Assembly: GCF_013385635.1 (NCBI RefSeq)
Contig: NZ_JACAPR010000028.1
Location: forward strand, 224,503 to 288,502
DNA from: Pseudomonas gingeri
Lineage (GTDB): Bacteria > Pseudomonadota > Gammaproteobacteria > Pseudomonadales > Pseudomonadaceae
Length of the DNA stretch: 64,000 nt
Reading direction: 5' to 3'
Notes under the pieces: generated by a model
Seen by the model: the letters and a program-made list of their open reading frames with translations, nothing else
Told to the model about the DNA's origin: nothing
Database searches by the model: none
Program-made: the position numbers and the translations under genes
Shown here: positions 9,038 to 18,019 of the stretch, piece by piece
Numbering within the stretch: the stretch's first letter is position 1
Layout of the letters: every line of letters starts with the position of its first letter

Positions 9038-10053
9038 GCGGCGGTTTCTCACTGGGCTTTCTCAGCCGGGTCTATCGCCCGACCTTCGACCCGCAGGTCT
9101 ACCGCGACACCCTGGAGTTGTTCCGGGTCGCCGAGGAACTGGGTTTCGACAGTGGCTGGGTGGCCCAGCATCATTTCGCCAGTGAACAGGGGCGCCTGCC
9201 CTCGCCCCTGGTCCTGCTGGCCGCCATCGCCCAGCGAACCCGCCGCATTGCCCTGGGCACCGGGATTATCGTCCTGCCGCAGGAAGAACCGCTGCGCCTG
9301 GCCGAGGACGCCGCGGTACTCGACCTGCTGAGCAACGGGCGCCTGGAACTGGGCCTTGGTGCCGGCTTCGACCCGCAGACCTACGACGCCTTCGGCCTCG
9401 CCCACGCTGAACGGCACCGCGACTATGAAACACGCCTGCAGCGCCTGCGCTCGGCCCTCGGCAACACCCCCTTGAACGACGACGGCCTGCGCCTGCTGCC
9501 CCGCGCCGAAGGACTCGGACGACGACTGTGGGAAGCGACTTCGCGGGTCGAACTGGTCGCCGCCCGCGGCAACGGGCTGATCATGGCGCCCAATCCGCAC
9601 CTGCCGGCCGAGGCCGGCGTGGAACTGGTCGAACGTTATCGAAACGCCTGGACCGGCGACAACGGCACCCCGGCCAGGGTCGCCCGGGTGCAGGCGGTAT
9701 TCCCCGGCGCGGACGCCGCGGCCGAGGGCTCGGCGCTGCACAGCGATATCCTCGGCTATGTGCGGCGCCAGCAGAGCATCGGCGTCTACCGGGCCGGGCT
9801 CGATGACGACTTCAACAGCGTGCTCGGTCGCCTCGGCGTGCTCCATGGCTCGCCGCAGCAAATTATCGAAGGCCTCGCCCAGGGGCCGCGACTGAGCGCC
9901 AACGACCAGTTGATCGTCCAGGTCCAAACCGCCAATACCCCGCTGCGCGAGGCCATCCGTTCGCTGGAAATCATCCGAGAACAGATCGCCCCCGCCCTGG
10001 GTTGGCGCCCCCACAGCGAGCGCCCAGCGCCTCTGGAGAACCACCGCCCATGA
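9034..10053 (+). CDS. LLM class flavin-dependent monooxygenase (first of a duplicated pair)
   Basis: 339-residue luciferase-like protein. Family landmarks: FRVAEELGFDSGWVAQHHF, RTRRIALGTGIIVLPQEEPLRLAED and LGLGAGFDPQTYDAFG. It resembles the next gene along its whole length (both have the WVAQHH/WIAQHH and GTGVIVLP-type blocks), so the pair probably arose by duplication. The ATGA overlaps at both ends show tight translational coupling. I believe both fall in the family called putative FMN-dependent luciferase-like monooxygenase (KPN_01858 type). Confidence 0.88.
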   Translation: MSGGFSLGFLSRVYRPTFDPQVYRDTLELFRVAEELGFDSGWVAQHHFASEQGRLPSPLVLLAAIAQRTRRIALGTGIIVLPQEEPLRLAEDAAVLDLLSNGRLELGLGAGFDPQTYDAFGLAHAERHRDYETRLQRLRSALGNTPLNDDGLRLLPRAEGLGRRLWEATSRVELVAARGNGLIMAPNPHLPAEAGVELVERYRNAWTGDNGTPARVARVQAVFPGADAAAEGSALHSDILGYVRRQQSIGVYRAGLDDDFNSVLGRLGVLHGSPQQIIEGLAQGPRLSANDQLIVQVQTANTPLREAIRSLEIIREQIAPALGWRPHSERPAPLENHRP

Positions 10054-11045
10054 GCAGTGCCAAACCCTTCAAGCTGGGTTTTCTCAGCCACGCCTTCGGC
10101 GACGATCCACGGCAGGTCTACCGCGACCTGATCGAGCAGTTCGAGGTCGCCGAAGCCCTTGGCTTCGACGGTGGCTGGATTGCCCAGCACCACCTGAGCA
10201 ACGGTTTCGGCCGCCTGCCTTCGCCGCTGGTGCTGCTGGCGGCGGTGGCCGAGCGTACCCGGCGGATCGAGCTGGGCACGGGGGTCATCGTCCTGCCCTT
10301 CGAAGACCCGGTACGCCTGGCCGAAGATGCCAGCGTACTCGACAGCCTCAGCGGCGCACGCCTGCAACTGGGCCTGGGCAGCGGCGGCGCCAACCTCGAC
10401 AACTTCGCCGCCTTCCGCCGCGAAGCCGGACAGCGGCAACAGGACTTCGCCCACCATCAGCAACGGTTGCAGCAACTGCTCGAAGGCGGCCCGGTGGATG
10501 CCAGCAGCGACCTGACCCTGCAGCCGCCGGCCGCTGCCCTGGCAGGCCGACTCTGGCATTCCCATGGCAGCCTCGAAGGCGCGGCCTACACCGCGCGCCA
10601 GGGCAACGGCCTGCTGCTGGGCACGGCGACCCATGATCCGCTGACCGTGCAGAGGCCCCTGGCCGAAGCCTATCTGCAAGCCTGGGCGCATGACGACAAG
10701 CCATCGCGCATCGGCGTGGTGCGGGCGATCTTCCCCGCCGCCGACCGCGCCAGTGCCCGGGCCGAACTGGCGGTCGATATCGAGCGGCATATCCCGCGGC
10801 TCAAGCGTGAAGGGCTGATCGACGAAGCCGTCGACCTGGAAGAACACCTGCGGTTGATGAACGTGCACCACGGTCATCCGGACGAAGTGATCGCCAGCCT
10901 GCGCCAGGACCCGTCGCTGCTGCCCTATGCCGACTACGTAATCGCCGTGGTCCAGGCGGAAAGCTCGACCCAGGCGCAGATTCTCCGCCGCCTGGAGATC
11001 CTAGCCCGCGAGATCGCCCCGGCACTCGGCTGGCAACCCACATGA
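10050..11045 (+). CDS. LLM class flavin-dependent monooxygenase (second of the pair)
   Basis: 331 residues from the ATG at 10050, which overlaps the preceding TGA by four bases. Seen: FKLGFLSHAFGDDPRQVYRDL, FDGGWIAQHHLSNGFGRLPSPLVLLAAV, RRIELGTGVIVLPFEDPVRLAED, and LGLGSGGANLDNFAAF. It is clearly paralogous to the gene before it, and the two may form a heterodimer, as luciferase alpha/beta do (inference). The upstream extension visible in frame belongs to the end of the previous gene. After it the operon is broken by REP elements. Confidence 0.88.
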   Translation: MSSAKPFKLGFLSHAFGDDPRQVYRDLIEQFEVAEALGFDGGWIAQHHLSNGFGRLPSPLVLLAAVAERTRRIELGTGVIVLPFEDPVRLAEDASVLDSLSGARLQLGLGSGGANLDNFAAFRREAGQRQQDFAHHQQRLQQLLEGGPVDASSDLTLQPPAAALAGRLWHSHGSLEGAAYTARQGNGLLLGTATHDPLTVQRPLAEAYLQAWAHDDKPSRIGVVRAIFPAADRASARAELAVDIERHIPRLKREGLIDEAVDLEEHLRLMNVHHGHPDEVIASLRQDPSLLPYADYVIAVVQAESSTQAQILRRLEILAREIAPALGWQPT

Positions 11046-11058
11046 ACGCCACGCCCCC

Positions 11059-11142
11059 TGTAGGAGCCGGCTTGCCGGCGATAGCGCCCGCACCGGCACC
11101 GCAGGGCTCAAGGCCCCCATCGCTGGCAAGCCAGCTCCTACA
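11059..11142. repeat. Paired REP palindromes
   Basis: TGTAGGAGCCGGCTTGCCGGCGAT is followed after a spacer by the inverted half ATCGCTGGCAAGCCAGCTCCTACA. This is a classical Pseudomonas REP pair in the 228-base gap between two monooxygenase genes. Confidence 0.88.
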
Positions 11143-11183
11143 AATCCTGCAGCCATCCCCTAACCCCCGATCCAACACCTCCC

Positions 11184-11210
11184 CTGTAGGAGCCGGCTTG
11201 CCGGCGATCG
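11184..11210. repeat. Single REP half-element
   Basis: CCTGTAGGAGCCGGCTTGCCGGCGATC is a third copy of the REP unit, unpaired, 41 bases after the REP pair. Folding of these units may lower expression of the genes downstream. Confidence 0.8.
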
Positions 11211-11273
11211 GCAACAACGCGCAGTATCTGACACACCACCGCCACCCACCCCGAACCTCTCCGGAGGCCCCCC

Positions 11274-12290
11274 ATGGCACTTGAATTCAGCTGGCAGTTG
11301 CCGCTTTGCGGTCCCGGCCAGACCCCGGGGTGGGCCCAGCGCCCCGGCGAATGGATGCAACTGGCCCAGGCCGCGGAATACGCCGGGCTCGATGGCCTGT
11401 GGATTCCCGGCGGCGCCCATTGCGCCGACAGCCTGGGCGTGGCGGCGGCGCTCTGCGCCCATACCCGGCGGGTGCAACTGACGGTCAGCGTGCCACCGGA
11501 AGTCATGCTTCCGGCCGCCCTCGCCGCCACCTTGCAGAGCCTGCAATCGATCAGCGCCCACCGCGTGCGCCTGCACCTGCCCGACAGCGAGCAAGGCAGC
11601 CTGCGCAGCGCCTTCGGCGAGTGGCTCAACCGCGACCAGCGCAACGAGCGGATCGGCGAATACCTGGATATCCTCGGCCCGCTGCTGCAGCCCGACAGCG
11701 CCGAGTTCAACTATGACGGACGCTACTTCCAGCTGGAAAACGCCGGGGTCGCCCGCCGCCCGCTACCGGCCCCGCCGATTGTCCTGGATGACTCCCAGGA
11801 CGCCGCACTGATCGCTCGCCATGCCAGCTTCTGCCTGCTGCGCTCCGGCTCGCCGGACTGGCTGCAACAGGCCATCGAGCGGCTGCGCGGCAACGCCGGC
11901 CACCCAGGTTTTGCCAGCAGCTTCGGGCTGATCGTGCGCGACACCGAGGACGAGGCCTGGGACGCCGCCGAGGCCTCCCTGGAACAGGTGCCGCTCCAGG
12001 CCCATGAAACCTCCGCCCGGGTCCTGCCGCTCAAGCGTCATCGGCATCCGGCCCGGCGCTTTGAAATCCACCCCAACCTGTGGCAGCCCCATAGCGATCA
12101 ACCGCTGTTTATCGTCGGCACCCCGCACCAGGTCGCCACCCGCCTGCAACAGTTGCATGGCCTGGGCCTGGAACAGGTGATCGTCCACGGCCAGCCGGCG
12201 GTCCGCGAGGTGCTGCGTTTCGGTGAACAGATCCTGCCGTTGCTGACGGCCCAAGGCTTGCGCAAGGAGCGCACCGTGCATGACCAATGA
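11274..12290 (+). CDS. LLM class flavin-dependent monooxygenase, divergent member
   Basis: 338-residue protein with the luciferase-like architecture (MQLAQAAEYAGLDGLWIPGG, CAHTRRVQLTVSVPPEVMLPAALAATLQSLQ) but divergent. The usual active-site HH pair after strand 2 is replaced by a GGAHCADS stretch, and it is more SsuD-like in the early part. It follows three REP units and overlaps the next gene by 11 bases, so the last two monooxygenases are coupled. It could be a non-catalytic partner subunit, since the conserved His is not at the usual spot (inference). Confidence 0.82.
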   Translation: MALEFSWQLPLCGPGQTPGWAQRPGEWMQLAQAAEYAGLDGLWIPGGAHCADSLGVAAALCAHTRRVQLTVSVPPEVMLPAALAATLQSLQSISAHRVRLHLPDSEQGSLRSAFGEWLNRDQRNERIGEYLDILGPLLQPDSAEFNYDGRYFQLENAGVARRPLPAPPIVLDDSQDAALIARHASFCLLRSGSPDWLQQAIERLRGNAGHPGFASSFGLIVRDTEDEAWDAAEASLEQVPLQAHETSARVLPLKRHRHPARRFEIHPNLWQPHSDQPLFIVGTPHQVATRLQQLHGLGLEQVIVHGQPAVREVLRFGEQILPLLTAQGLRKERTVHDQ

Positions 12291-13422
12291 CCCTCGTACC
12301 CCGCTCGAAATCGACTGGTTCCTGCCGACCAATGGCGACGGCCGCCACCTGACCAGCAGCGGCCTGCCCAAGAGCGGGTTGCTGCAGGCCGGCGAACGGG
12401 CCCCGACCCTGGACTATCTGCGCCAGATCGTCCGCGCCGCCGAACTGGCCGGCTTCGATTCGATCATGGTGCCCACCGCCAGCGGTTTCGAAGACCCCTG
12501 GCTGATCACCGCGGTGCTGGCCCAGGAGGTGCGTCGGCTGAAGTTCCTGCTGACCTTGCGCCCCGGCCTCGAACTGCCCGCCTATACCGCGCACCGTGCC
12601 GCGACCCTGCAACTGCTCAGCGAAAACCGCCTGGCCTTGCATGTGGTCAGCGGTTCCAGTCGTTTCGAACAGCGCTCGCTGGGGGACTTTCTAGAGCATG
12701 ACGAACGCTACGCCCGCACCGCCGAATTCCTCCAGGTGTTCCAGGCGGTCTGGGCCGGCAAGGGCCTGCCGTTCCACGGTCGTTACTACCGCAGCAGCAG
12801 CGCGACGCCGATCACCCCCCATGCCTCGGCGCCGGCAATCTACTTCGGCGGGGCCTCGACCGCGGCCGAACAGGTCGGTGCGGCCCATGCGCAGACCTAC
12901 CTGATGTGGTGCGAACCGCCGTCGATGATCGCCGAGCGCATCCAACGCATGCGCGAACTGGCGGCCCTGCAGGGCCGCAGCCTGCGCTTCGGCCTGCGCC
13001 TGCACATCTTTGCCGCGGCCACTGACGATGCAGCCTGGGCCCATGTCGAAAAGCTGCTGGAGGAAATCCCCAAGGAAGCCATCGAGCGCGCCCAGGTACA
13101 GATGGCGGCCTACGAGTCGGTCGGCCAGACCCGCCAGACGCAACTGGTCCAGGGGCGCGGGCGGCGGGCTCGGGAACTGGAAGTCTCGGCCAATCTCTGG
13201 GCCGGTGTCGGTCTGGTCAGGGGCGGTGCGGGAACCGCCCTGGTGGGCAGCTACGAACAGGTGGCCGAGCGGATCGAGGAATATCACCAACTGGGGGTCG
13301 ACAGTTTTATCCTGTCGGGCTTTCCGCACCTGGAGGAAGCGATTCACCTGGGCAGCGAACTGCTGCCGCAACTGCGGCGGATCAGCACCACACAGCCCAA
13401 AACCCAACACCGCCCCCTGTAG
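12280..13422 (+). CDS. LLM class flavin-dependent monooxygenase, SsuD-like
   Basis: 380-residue member close in form to alkanesulfonate monooxygenase SsuD. Seen: IDWFLPTNGDGRHL at the start, AAELAGFDSIMVPTASGFEDPWL, VRRLKFLLTLRPGLELPAYTAHRAATLQLLSENRLALHVVSG (a characteristic SsuD region) and GVDSFILSGFPHLEEA near the end. SsuD oxidises sulfonates to aldehyde plus sulfite with FMNH2. This is the strongest sequence hint that the whole array is for organosulfur use. The start overlaps the upstream gene by 11 bases. No flavin reductase (ssuE-like) is encoded nearby. Confidence 0.9.
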   Translation: MTNDPRTPLEIDWFLPTNGDGRHLTSSGLPKSGLLQAGERAPTLDYLRQIVRAAELAGFDSIMVPTASGFEDPWLITAVLAQEVRRLKFLLTLRPGLELPAYTAHRAATLQLLSENRLALHVVSGSSRFEQRSLGDFLEHDERYARTAEFLQVFQAVWAGKGLPFHGRYYRSSSATPITPHASAPAIYFGGASTAAEQVGAAHAQTYLMWCEPPSMIAERIQRMRELAALQGRSLRFGLRLHIFAAATDDAAWAHVEKLLEEIPKEAIERAQVQMAAYESVGQTRQTQLVQGRGRRARELEVSANLWAGVGLVRGGAGTALVGSYEQVAERIEEYHQLGVDSFILSGFPHLEEAIHLGSELLPQLRRISTTQPKTQHRPL

Positions 13423-13474
13423 CCGGCGATCCGCCAAAGGCGGCCATCCCCCTCTATCCCCCAACCAAACAACC

Positions 13475-14554
13475 TCAGGACTTAACCCGCCCCTTGAGCA
13501 TCCCATGGTTGACCAGCAAGGTGCGCATGGCATTGCGGGTGATCCCCAGCAACTCGGCCGTGCGCAACTGGTTGAAGCCGCAGAAGGCAAAGGCCTCGCG
13601 CACGATCAGGTCCTCGATATCGTGCAGCAGGGTTTCCCCCGGCACCTCGAACAGACGCAGCAACTGCTCGCGCATCACGTCCTGGGGAACCCGCGCCACG
13701 CTGCTACTGGAGCTTGCCCGCGAAGCGCTGAGCCCGGCGGAGAACTTCAGATGTTCCGGACGGATCGGCTTGTCGCCCGCCACCAGCAGGGCCAGGTGCA
13801 CGACGTTTTCCAGCTCGCGGATATTGCCCGGCCAGGGGTAGTCGAGCAGCGCCTGGGTGGCCGCTTCGGAAAGCATCGGTTCGCTGATTTTCAGGCGCAG
13901 GCTGTAGAGTTTGCGAAAGTGTTCCACCAGCGGCAGGATGTCCAGCGGACGCTCGCGCAACGGCAGCACCTGGACCTGGGCGACATTGATCCGGTAGAAC
14001 AGGTCCAGGCGGAAATTCCCCGCCTCCACCGCCTGCTCCAGGTCGATGTTGGTCGCCGTCACCAGGCGGATATTGATCTTGATCGGCTTGCGCGAACCGA
14101 CCCGGACGATTTCCTGCTCCTGCAGGGCCCGCAGCAGCTTGACCTGCAACGGTAGCGGCAGGTCGCCGATCTCATCGAGAAACAGCGTGCCGCCGTCGGC
14201 TTCCTCGAACCAGCCGGCACGCCGCCCGACCGCCCCGGAAAAGGCCCCGGCCTCATGCCCGAAGAACTCGCTCTCGGCGAGGGTTTCGCTGATCGCCCCG
14301 CAGTTCACCGGCACGAAGGCGCCGCTGCGACCGCTGGAGGAATGGATATAACGCGCCACCAGCTCCTTGCCGGTACCGGTCTCGCCATTGATCAGCACCG
14401 GCGCTTCGCTGGGACCGACCCGCTGCAGGTAATCGAGCAATTGCCGGGAGCGCGGGTCGGCAAACACCAGGGCCTTGGCGCGAATCGACAGCGGATCTTT
14501 TTCGCCCTGCGGCAGGGTCAGGATCGGACTGGGATGTCCGGGGCTCGTACTCAT
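13475..14554 (-). CDS. Sigma-54 enhancer-binding activator without sensor domain (SfnR-like)
   Basis: 359 residues: almost at once an AAA+ sigma-54 interaction domain (Walker A GETGTGKE, Walker B GGTLFLDEIGDLP, arginine-finger region LFYRINV), then a C-terminal Fis-type helix-turn-helix (LRTAELLGITRNAMRTLLVNHGM). There is no N-terminal receiver, GAF or PAS domain, as in SfnR of Pseudomonas, which is controlled by its own amount under sulfate limitation. The loop that contacts sigma-54 reads GAFSGA instead of GAFTGA. It is probably the activator of the four RpoN promoters to its left (inference). It overlaps the Mop gene by ATGA. Confidence 0.87.
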   Translation of the reverse strand: MSTSPGHPSPILTLPQGEKDPLSIRAKALVFADPRSRQLLDYLQRVGPSEAPVLINGETGTGKELVARYIHSSSGRSGAFVPVNCGAISETLAESEFFGHEAGAFSGAVGRRAGWFEEADGGTLFLDEIGDLPLPLQVKLLRALQEQEIVRVGSRKPIKINIRLVTATNIDLEQAVEAGNFRLDLFYRINVAQVQVLPLRERPLDILPLVEHFRKLYSLRLKISEPMLSEAATQALLDYPWPGNIRELENVVHLALLVAGDKPIRPEHLKFSAGLSASRASSSSSVARVPQDVMREQLLRLFEVPGETLLHDIEDLIVREAFAFCGFNQLRTAELLGITRNAMRTLLVNHGMLKGRVKS

Positions 14555-14766
14555 AGTTTGGCGATGGAGACTTCTGTGGATTTGACGAAGGCGATCACCT
14601 CGCTGCCGACCGCCAGTTCGAGGTCGCGGACCGAGCGTGTGGTGATGACGGAAGTGACGATACCCGAAGCGGTTTGCACATCGATCTCGGAGACCACGTC
14701 ACCGATGAGGATTTCCTTGATGACGCCACGGAACTGGTTACGGACGTTGATCGCTTTGATGGTCAT
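14551..14766 (-). CDS. Mop/TOBE-domain molybdopterin-binding protein (molbindin)
   Basis: 71-residue protein made of one TOBE/Mop domain: NQFRGVIKEILIGDVVSEIDV then ITTRSVRDLELAVGSEVIAFVKSTEV, the standard molbindin pattern for binding oxyanions such as molybdate. The start at 14766 (MTIKAINVRN) is preferred over the longer in-frame ATG. It is first in a two-gene operon with the sigma-54 activator and coupled to it by ATGA. In several Pseudomonas sulfur-scavenging clusters such a protein sits beside sfn/ssu genes. Oxyanion sensing that feeds the activator is an attractive but unproven idea. Confidence 0.88.
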   Translation of the reverse strand: MTIKAINVRNQFRGVIKEILIGDVVSEIDVQTASGIVTSVITTRSVRDLELAVGSEVIAFVKSTEVSIAKL

Positions 14767-15036
14767 GGGGCAGCTTCCTGTCTGGTGAAGGGGCACGTAC
14801 ATCGTGCAGTGCTGGAGCTAAAGTGCACCTTTATCGGATTTTTCAAAAGGAATTAATAATCATCATTTTATTCCTTAAAAGAATAAGAGATCCATTCCTC
14901 CCCGGCCTGCGTCCACCCTGGCTAGAATCAACTCCCAAAGGCCTGCGCGACGGAACCTCGGGCGTCGGTTGCTGCCACACGGATAACACTGATTGCCAGG
15001 CCCGTTTCTCCCGGCCCGATTTCCAAGGAGGCTTCA

Positions 15037-15858
15037 ATGCGAACACTCGATCTGGCCGGCATGGCCGTTCCCGTCATCGGCCAGGGCACCTGGCGCATGG
15101 GCGAGGACCGGCAACAGCGCACCCACGAAGTGCGAGCCCTGCAAACCGGTATCGAGTTGGGCATGAGCCTGATCGATACCGCCGAAATGTATGCCGAGGG
15201 TGGTGCCGAGGAAGTCGTCGGCCAGGCCATCGCCGGGCAACGCGACAAGGTGTTCCTGGTCAGCAAGGTCTATCCGCACAACGCCAGCCGCAAGGGCATT
15301 CCCCTGGCCTGCGAACGCAGCCTGCGACGCCTGGGCACCGACCATATCGACCTGTACCTGCTGCACTGGCGCGGCCAGTACCCGCTGGAAGAAACCGTCG
15401 AGGTCTTCGAGCAACTGCGCGAACAGGGCAAGATTGGCCGCTGGGGCGTATCCAACTTCGACGTCGAGGACCTGCAGGAACTGGCCTCGCCGTTCTGCGC
15501 CACCAACCAGGTGCTTTACAACCTGGAAGAGCGCGGCATCGAGTTCGACCTGCTGCCGTGGTGGCAGCAACACAACCTGCCGCTGATGGCCTACTGCCCG
15601 GTCGGCCAGGGTGGTGCCCTGCTCGACAGTTCGACCCTCCAGCATATCGCCGAACGGCACAACGCCACGCCGGCGCAAGTGGCCCTGGCCTGGGTGCTGC
15701 GCCAGGACGGCGTGCTGGCGATCCCCAAGGCGGTCAACCTGGAGCATGTGCGGCTCAATGCGGCGGCGGCCGAACTGAAGCTGGACGAACACGACCTCGA
15801 CGCCATCGACCGGGTGTTCGTACCGCCCAAGCGCAAGCATCGGTTGGCGATGGTCTGA
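15037..15858 (+). CDS. Aldo/keto reductase
   Basis: 273-residue NADPH-dependent oxidoreductase of the AKR superfamily with the (beta/alpha)8 landmarks: LIDTAEMYAEGGAEEVVG (catalytic Asp and Tyr), VFLVSKVYP (catalytic Lys), DHIDLYLLHWRG (His), GRWGVSNFDV and VLAIPKAVN (cofactor site). The ATG at 15037 has an AAGGAGG site just upstream. It stands alone, divergent from the Mop gene. The substrate cannot be told; AKRs reduce aldehydes and ketones and could detoxify aldehydes made by sulfonate monooxygenases. Confidence 0.92.
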   Translation: MRTLDLAGMAVPVIGQGTWRMGEDRQQRTHEVRALQTGIELGMSLIDTAEMYAEGGAEEVVGQAIAGQRDKVFLVSKVYPHNASRKGIPLACERSLRRLGTDHIDLYLLHWRGQYPLEETVEVFEQLREQGKIGRWGVSNFDVEDLQELASPFCATNQVLYNLEERGIEFDLLPWWQQHNLPLMAYCPVGQGGALLDSSTLQHIAERHNATPAQVALAWVLRQDGVLAIPKAVNLEHVRLNAAAAELKLDEHDLDAIDRVFVPPKRKHRLAMV

Positions 15859-16087
15859 GGGCGCCGGGAAAGCCCGCGGCGCTCGAACAGATCATCTCTC
15901 CATCGACGCAGAGCTGCGGCTCGCTCATTTCTCATCGTTGCGTCTGATACCGAACTGATCCTGAACTGATACCACCGTGGCCTGTCGCCGTGAGCGCCGC
16001 CGCCTCATATTGGCTCGCCCCGATAAGGTCAAGACCCAACTCGATAACGCAGTTATCCATCAACCCATTACCAGGCAGGAGCAAACC

Positions 16088-17986
16088 ATGAGCGACGAAA
16101 TGGACATGACCAACGTCATCAAGGCCGCGGATTACAAGAAGCTCAACGGCGATCTCGGCTATGGTCGAAACCGCCTCAGCGCAGCCCGGGCACCGGACGA
16201 GCGCGTATTTGACCCTGCATCCGGCGCCGGCATCCAGCGGCACACGGATACGCGTCGCGAAGATTACTCGTCGTTCTTCAGATCGATTCTGGATTATCGC
16301 CGCGACACAAAGATCAAGTTCAATACGACGGCCAGCTATGGTGAATTCTCCGCCGAATTTCACCTCAACTTTGAAAAGAAATACACCTCCCATCAAGACA
16401 ACACCGCCGCTGTACGGACTCTGCGCCTGGTCTTCGGCGGCGCCAAGCTCGATGCCGTCTCGGCCGCGACGCTCTCGCCCAAATTCACCACGGAAGTCGC
16501 CCGCCTGCCTACGGTGTTCAGCCATGAGGAGGCGCATAAGTTCTATAGGTTCTTCGACATGTTCGGGACCGACGTGGTGACCTCGATCACGCTGGGCGGC
16601 ACGCTGTACTTCCAGGCCCTGGTGAAGAAATCGAAAGTGACGGAACTCGAAAAGATCAAGATCGAGCTGGAGGCCGAGTACGGCATCTTCTTCACGGCGG
16701 ATGGTTCGATCGATGACACGGTCGAGCGCAAGCAGTACATGGAGAGCCGCGACGCCTCGGTCACCACTGAGGGCGGTGACAACGACATCTTCTCCGACGC
16801 CATCTTCACGAAGCCGAAGAAGTATGACAACAAGACGAACCAATGGGTCGCTTCCGTCGGGAAAAAACCGGTGGTTGTCGGGCGGGAATTCAAGCCTGTC
16901 CACGCCTTCATTGCCGACGACAAGCGGCGCATTGCGGCACAGACGGCCTTGGATCACTATATGGGGCGCTATCTGAGCGTCCATTCGACCTGGAGCTACA
17001 GCAGCCTCACCGTCGGCAACATGAAACGGCGAGAGCTGGCGTCCGATGCCGTCGGCAGCCCCGCCATCAAGGTGCGCGTGATCGACCGCAAGACGTTGGA
17101 GGGACGGGAACAGCATTTCGCGGCCCCCGCCATCGGTAGCGCCGTGTCCGACATCAACCAGTTCTGGAATGCGTTCAAGTCCGATGTCGAGTCCATGGGA
17201 CTTGAGCACGTCATCGTCCTGCTGGCGACGGAATTCTGGCCGCGGGAAAGCCGCTACTGCCCGCCGGATCACATCATCGCTTTCCTGAAGAATAAATGCG
17301 GCGGCTCGGAGGCGACCCTGCATCGCTGGCGCGATGATTCCCTGCGCTGCGTGCCGTGCCCCTATGCCGGCATAAGCTACGGGCTGATCGGCTACGGCAA
17401 CGGCACCTCCCATGACAAGGGCGGGGATGCCTATGTGATCGGCTTCGGCGATCCGCAGCGCACGCTACGGCCGGAACTTGAGATTTTCGCTGACCTCCAT
17501 ACCACTGAAGACGGTACGGCGAAGTTCGCCTGCAATGATATCTTCCAGGGGGAAGCCATCGCTTTCCTGAAGTTGCGCAGCCAGCATTGGAACACCCGCC
17601 AGATTGCCGTCGATCCCCATGTCCCGGAGCGCGTCATCCTGGAAGACGATAGCGCGGGCGATGCCAGCAAGGCACTGTGGTACGCGCAGCCGGCGGGTCC
17701 GAAACACGACATGCACCCCGTCTATCTGATCAACGCCCAGACCTGCGGCGTCCTGCAATGGGACAGCGGCGGCGCGGCCCTGGAGAAGGAAGCCGTGCTA
17801 CGACCCTTCGCCCCCAACCTCGACATCAACCTGTGGGATCTGCGCTACCCCCATATTCTGTGCCTGTCTTACCAACCGCACTGGGACCTGCGTGCCTTTG
17901 ACGATCGGCGCGTGAAAGTGGCGTCGTACAGGAGCGAGGACACAGAACTGCGCTGGTCGCCAAGTGACGTCAGTCGTGTGCTCTGA
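16088..17986 (+). CDS. MACPF/perforin-domain protein, candidate pore-forming toxin
   Basis: 632 residues from the ATG at 16088, preceded by a GGAG site. The MACPF signature is at residues 155-171: FFDMFGTDVVTSITLGG fits the Y/F-G-T/S-H/D...GG pattern, and charged stretches that could form the two membrane-inserting helical clusters lie on either side. No signal peptide, so release would need lysis, a type III/VI route or another exporter. The C-terminal half (about 400-632) is a separate region rich in aromatic and Gly residues, perhaps a receptor-binding domain. Bacterial MACPF proteins of this kind include insecticidal proteins of soil Pseudomonas and relatives. A 66-residue gene follows directly. 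Confidence 0.85.
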   Translation: MSDEMDMTNVIKAADYKKLNGDLGYGRNRLSAARAPDERVFDPASGAGIQRHTDTRREDYSSFFRSILDYRRDTKIKFNTTASYGEFSAEFHLNFEKKYTSHQDNTAAVRTLRLVFGGAKLDAVSAATLSPKFTTEVARLPTVFSHEEAHKFYRFFDMFGTDVVTSITLGGTLYFQALVKKSKVTELEKIKIELEAEYGIFFTADGSIDDTVERKQYMESRDASVTTEGGDNDIFSDAIFTKPKKYDNKTNQWVASVGKKPVVVGREFKPVHAFIADDKRRIAAQTALDHYMGRYLSVHSTWSYSSLTVGNMKRRELASDAVGSPAIKVRVIDRKTLEGREQHFAAPAIGSAVSDINQFWNAFKSDVESMGLEHVIVLLATEFWPRESRYCPPDHIIAFLKNKCGGSEATLHRWRDDSLRCVPCPYAGISYGLIGYGNGTSHDKGGDAYVIGFGDPQRTLRPELEIFADLHTTEDGTAKFACNDIFQGEAIAFLKLRSQHWNTRQIAVDPHVPERVILEDDSAGDASKALWYAQPAGPKHDMHPVYLINAQTCGVLQWDSGGAALEKEAVLRPFAPNLDINLWDLRYPHILCLSYQPHWDLRAFDDRRVKVASYRSEDTELRWSPSDVSRVL

Positions 17987-18019
17987 CCCCTGTTTGTCTA
18001 TTTGAAAAGGAGTATTGAA

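Noticed and set aside
15951..15978. hrp-box-like sequence CGAACT-N15-CCACCGT upstream of the MACPF gene
   Set aside because: Three mismatches to the consensus, including in the -35 block; too weak to claim, although it would be interesting if the MACPF gene were HrpL-controlled.
16088..17986. Reading the MACPF C-terminal region as a beta-prism or beta-trefoil lectin
   Set aside because: A few aromatic/Gly turns are suggestive but no repeat of a known lectin motif could be counted.
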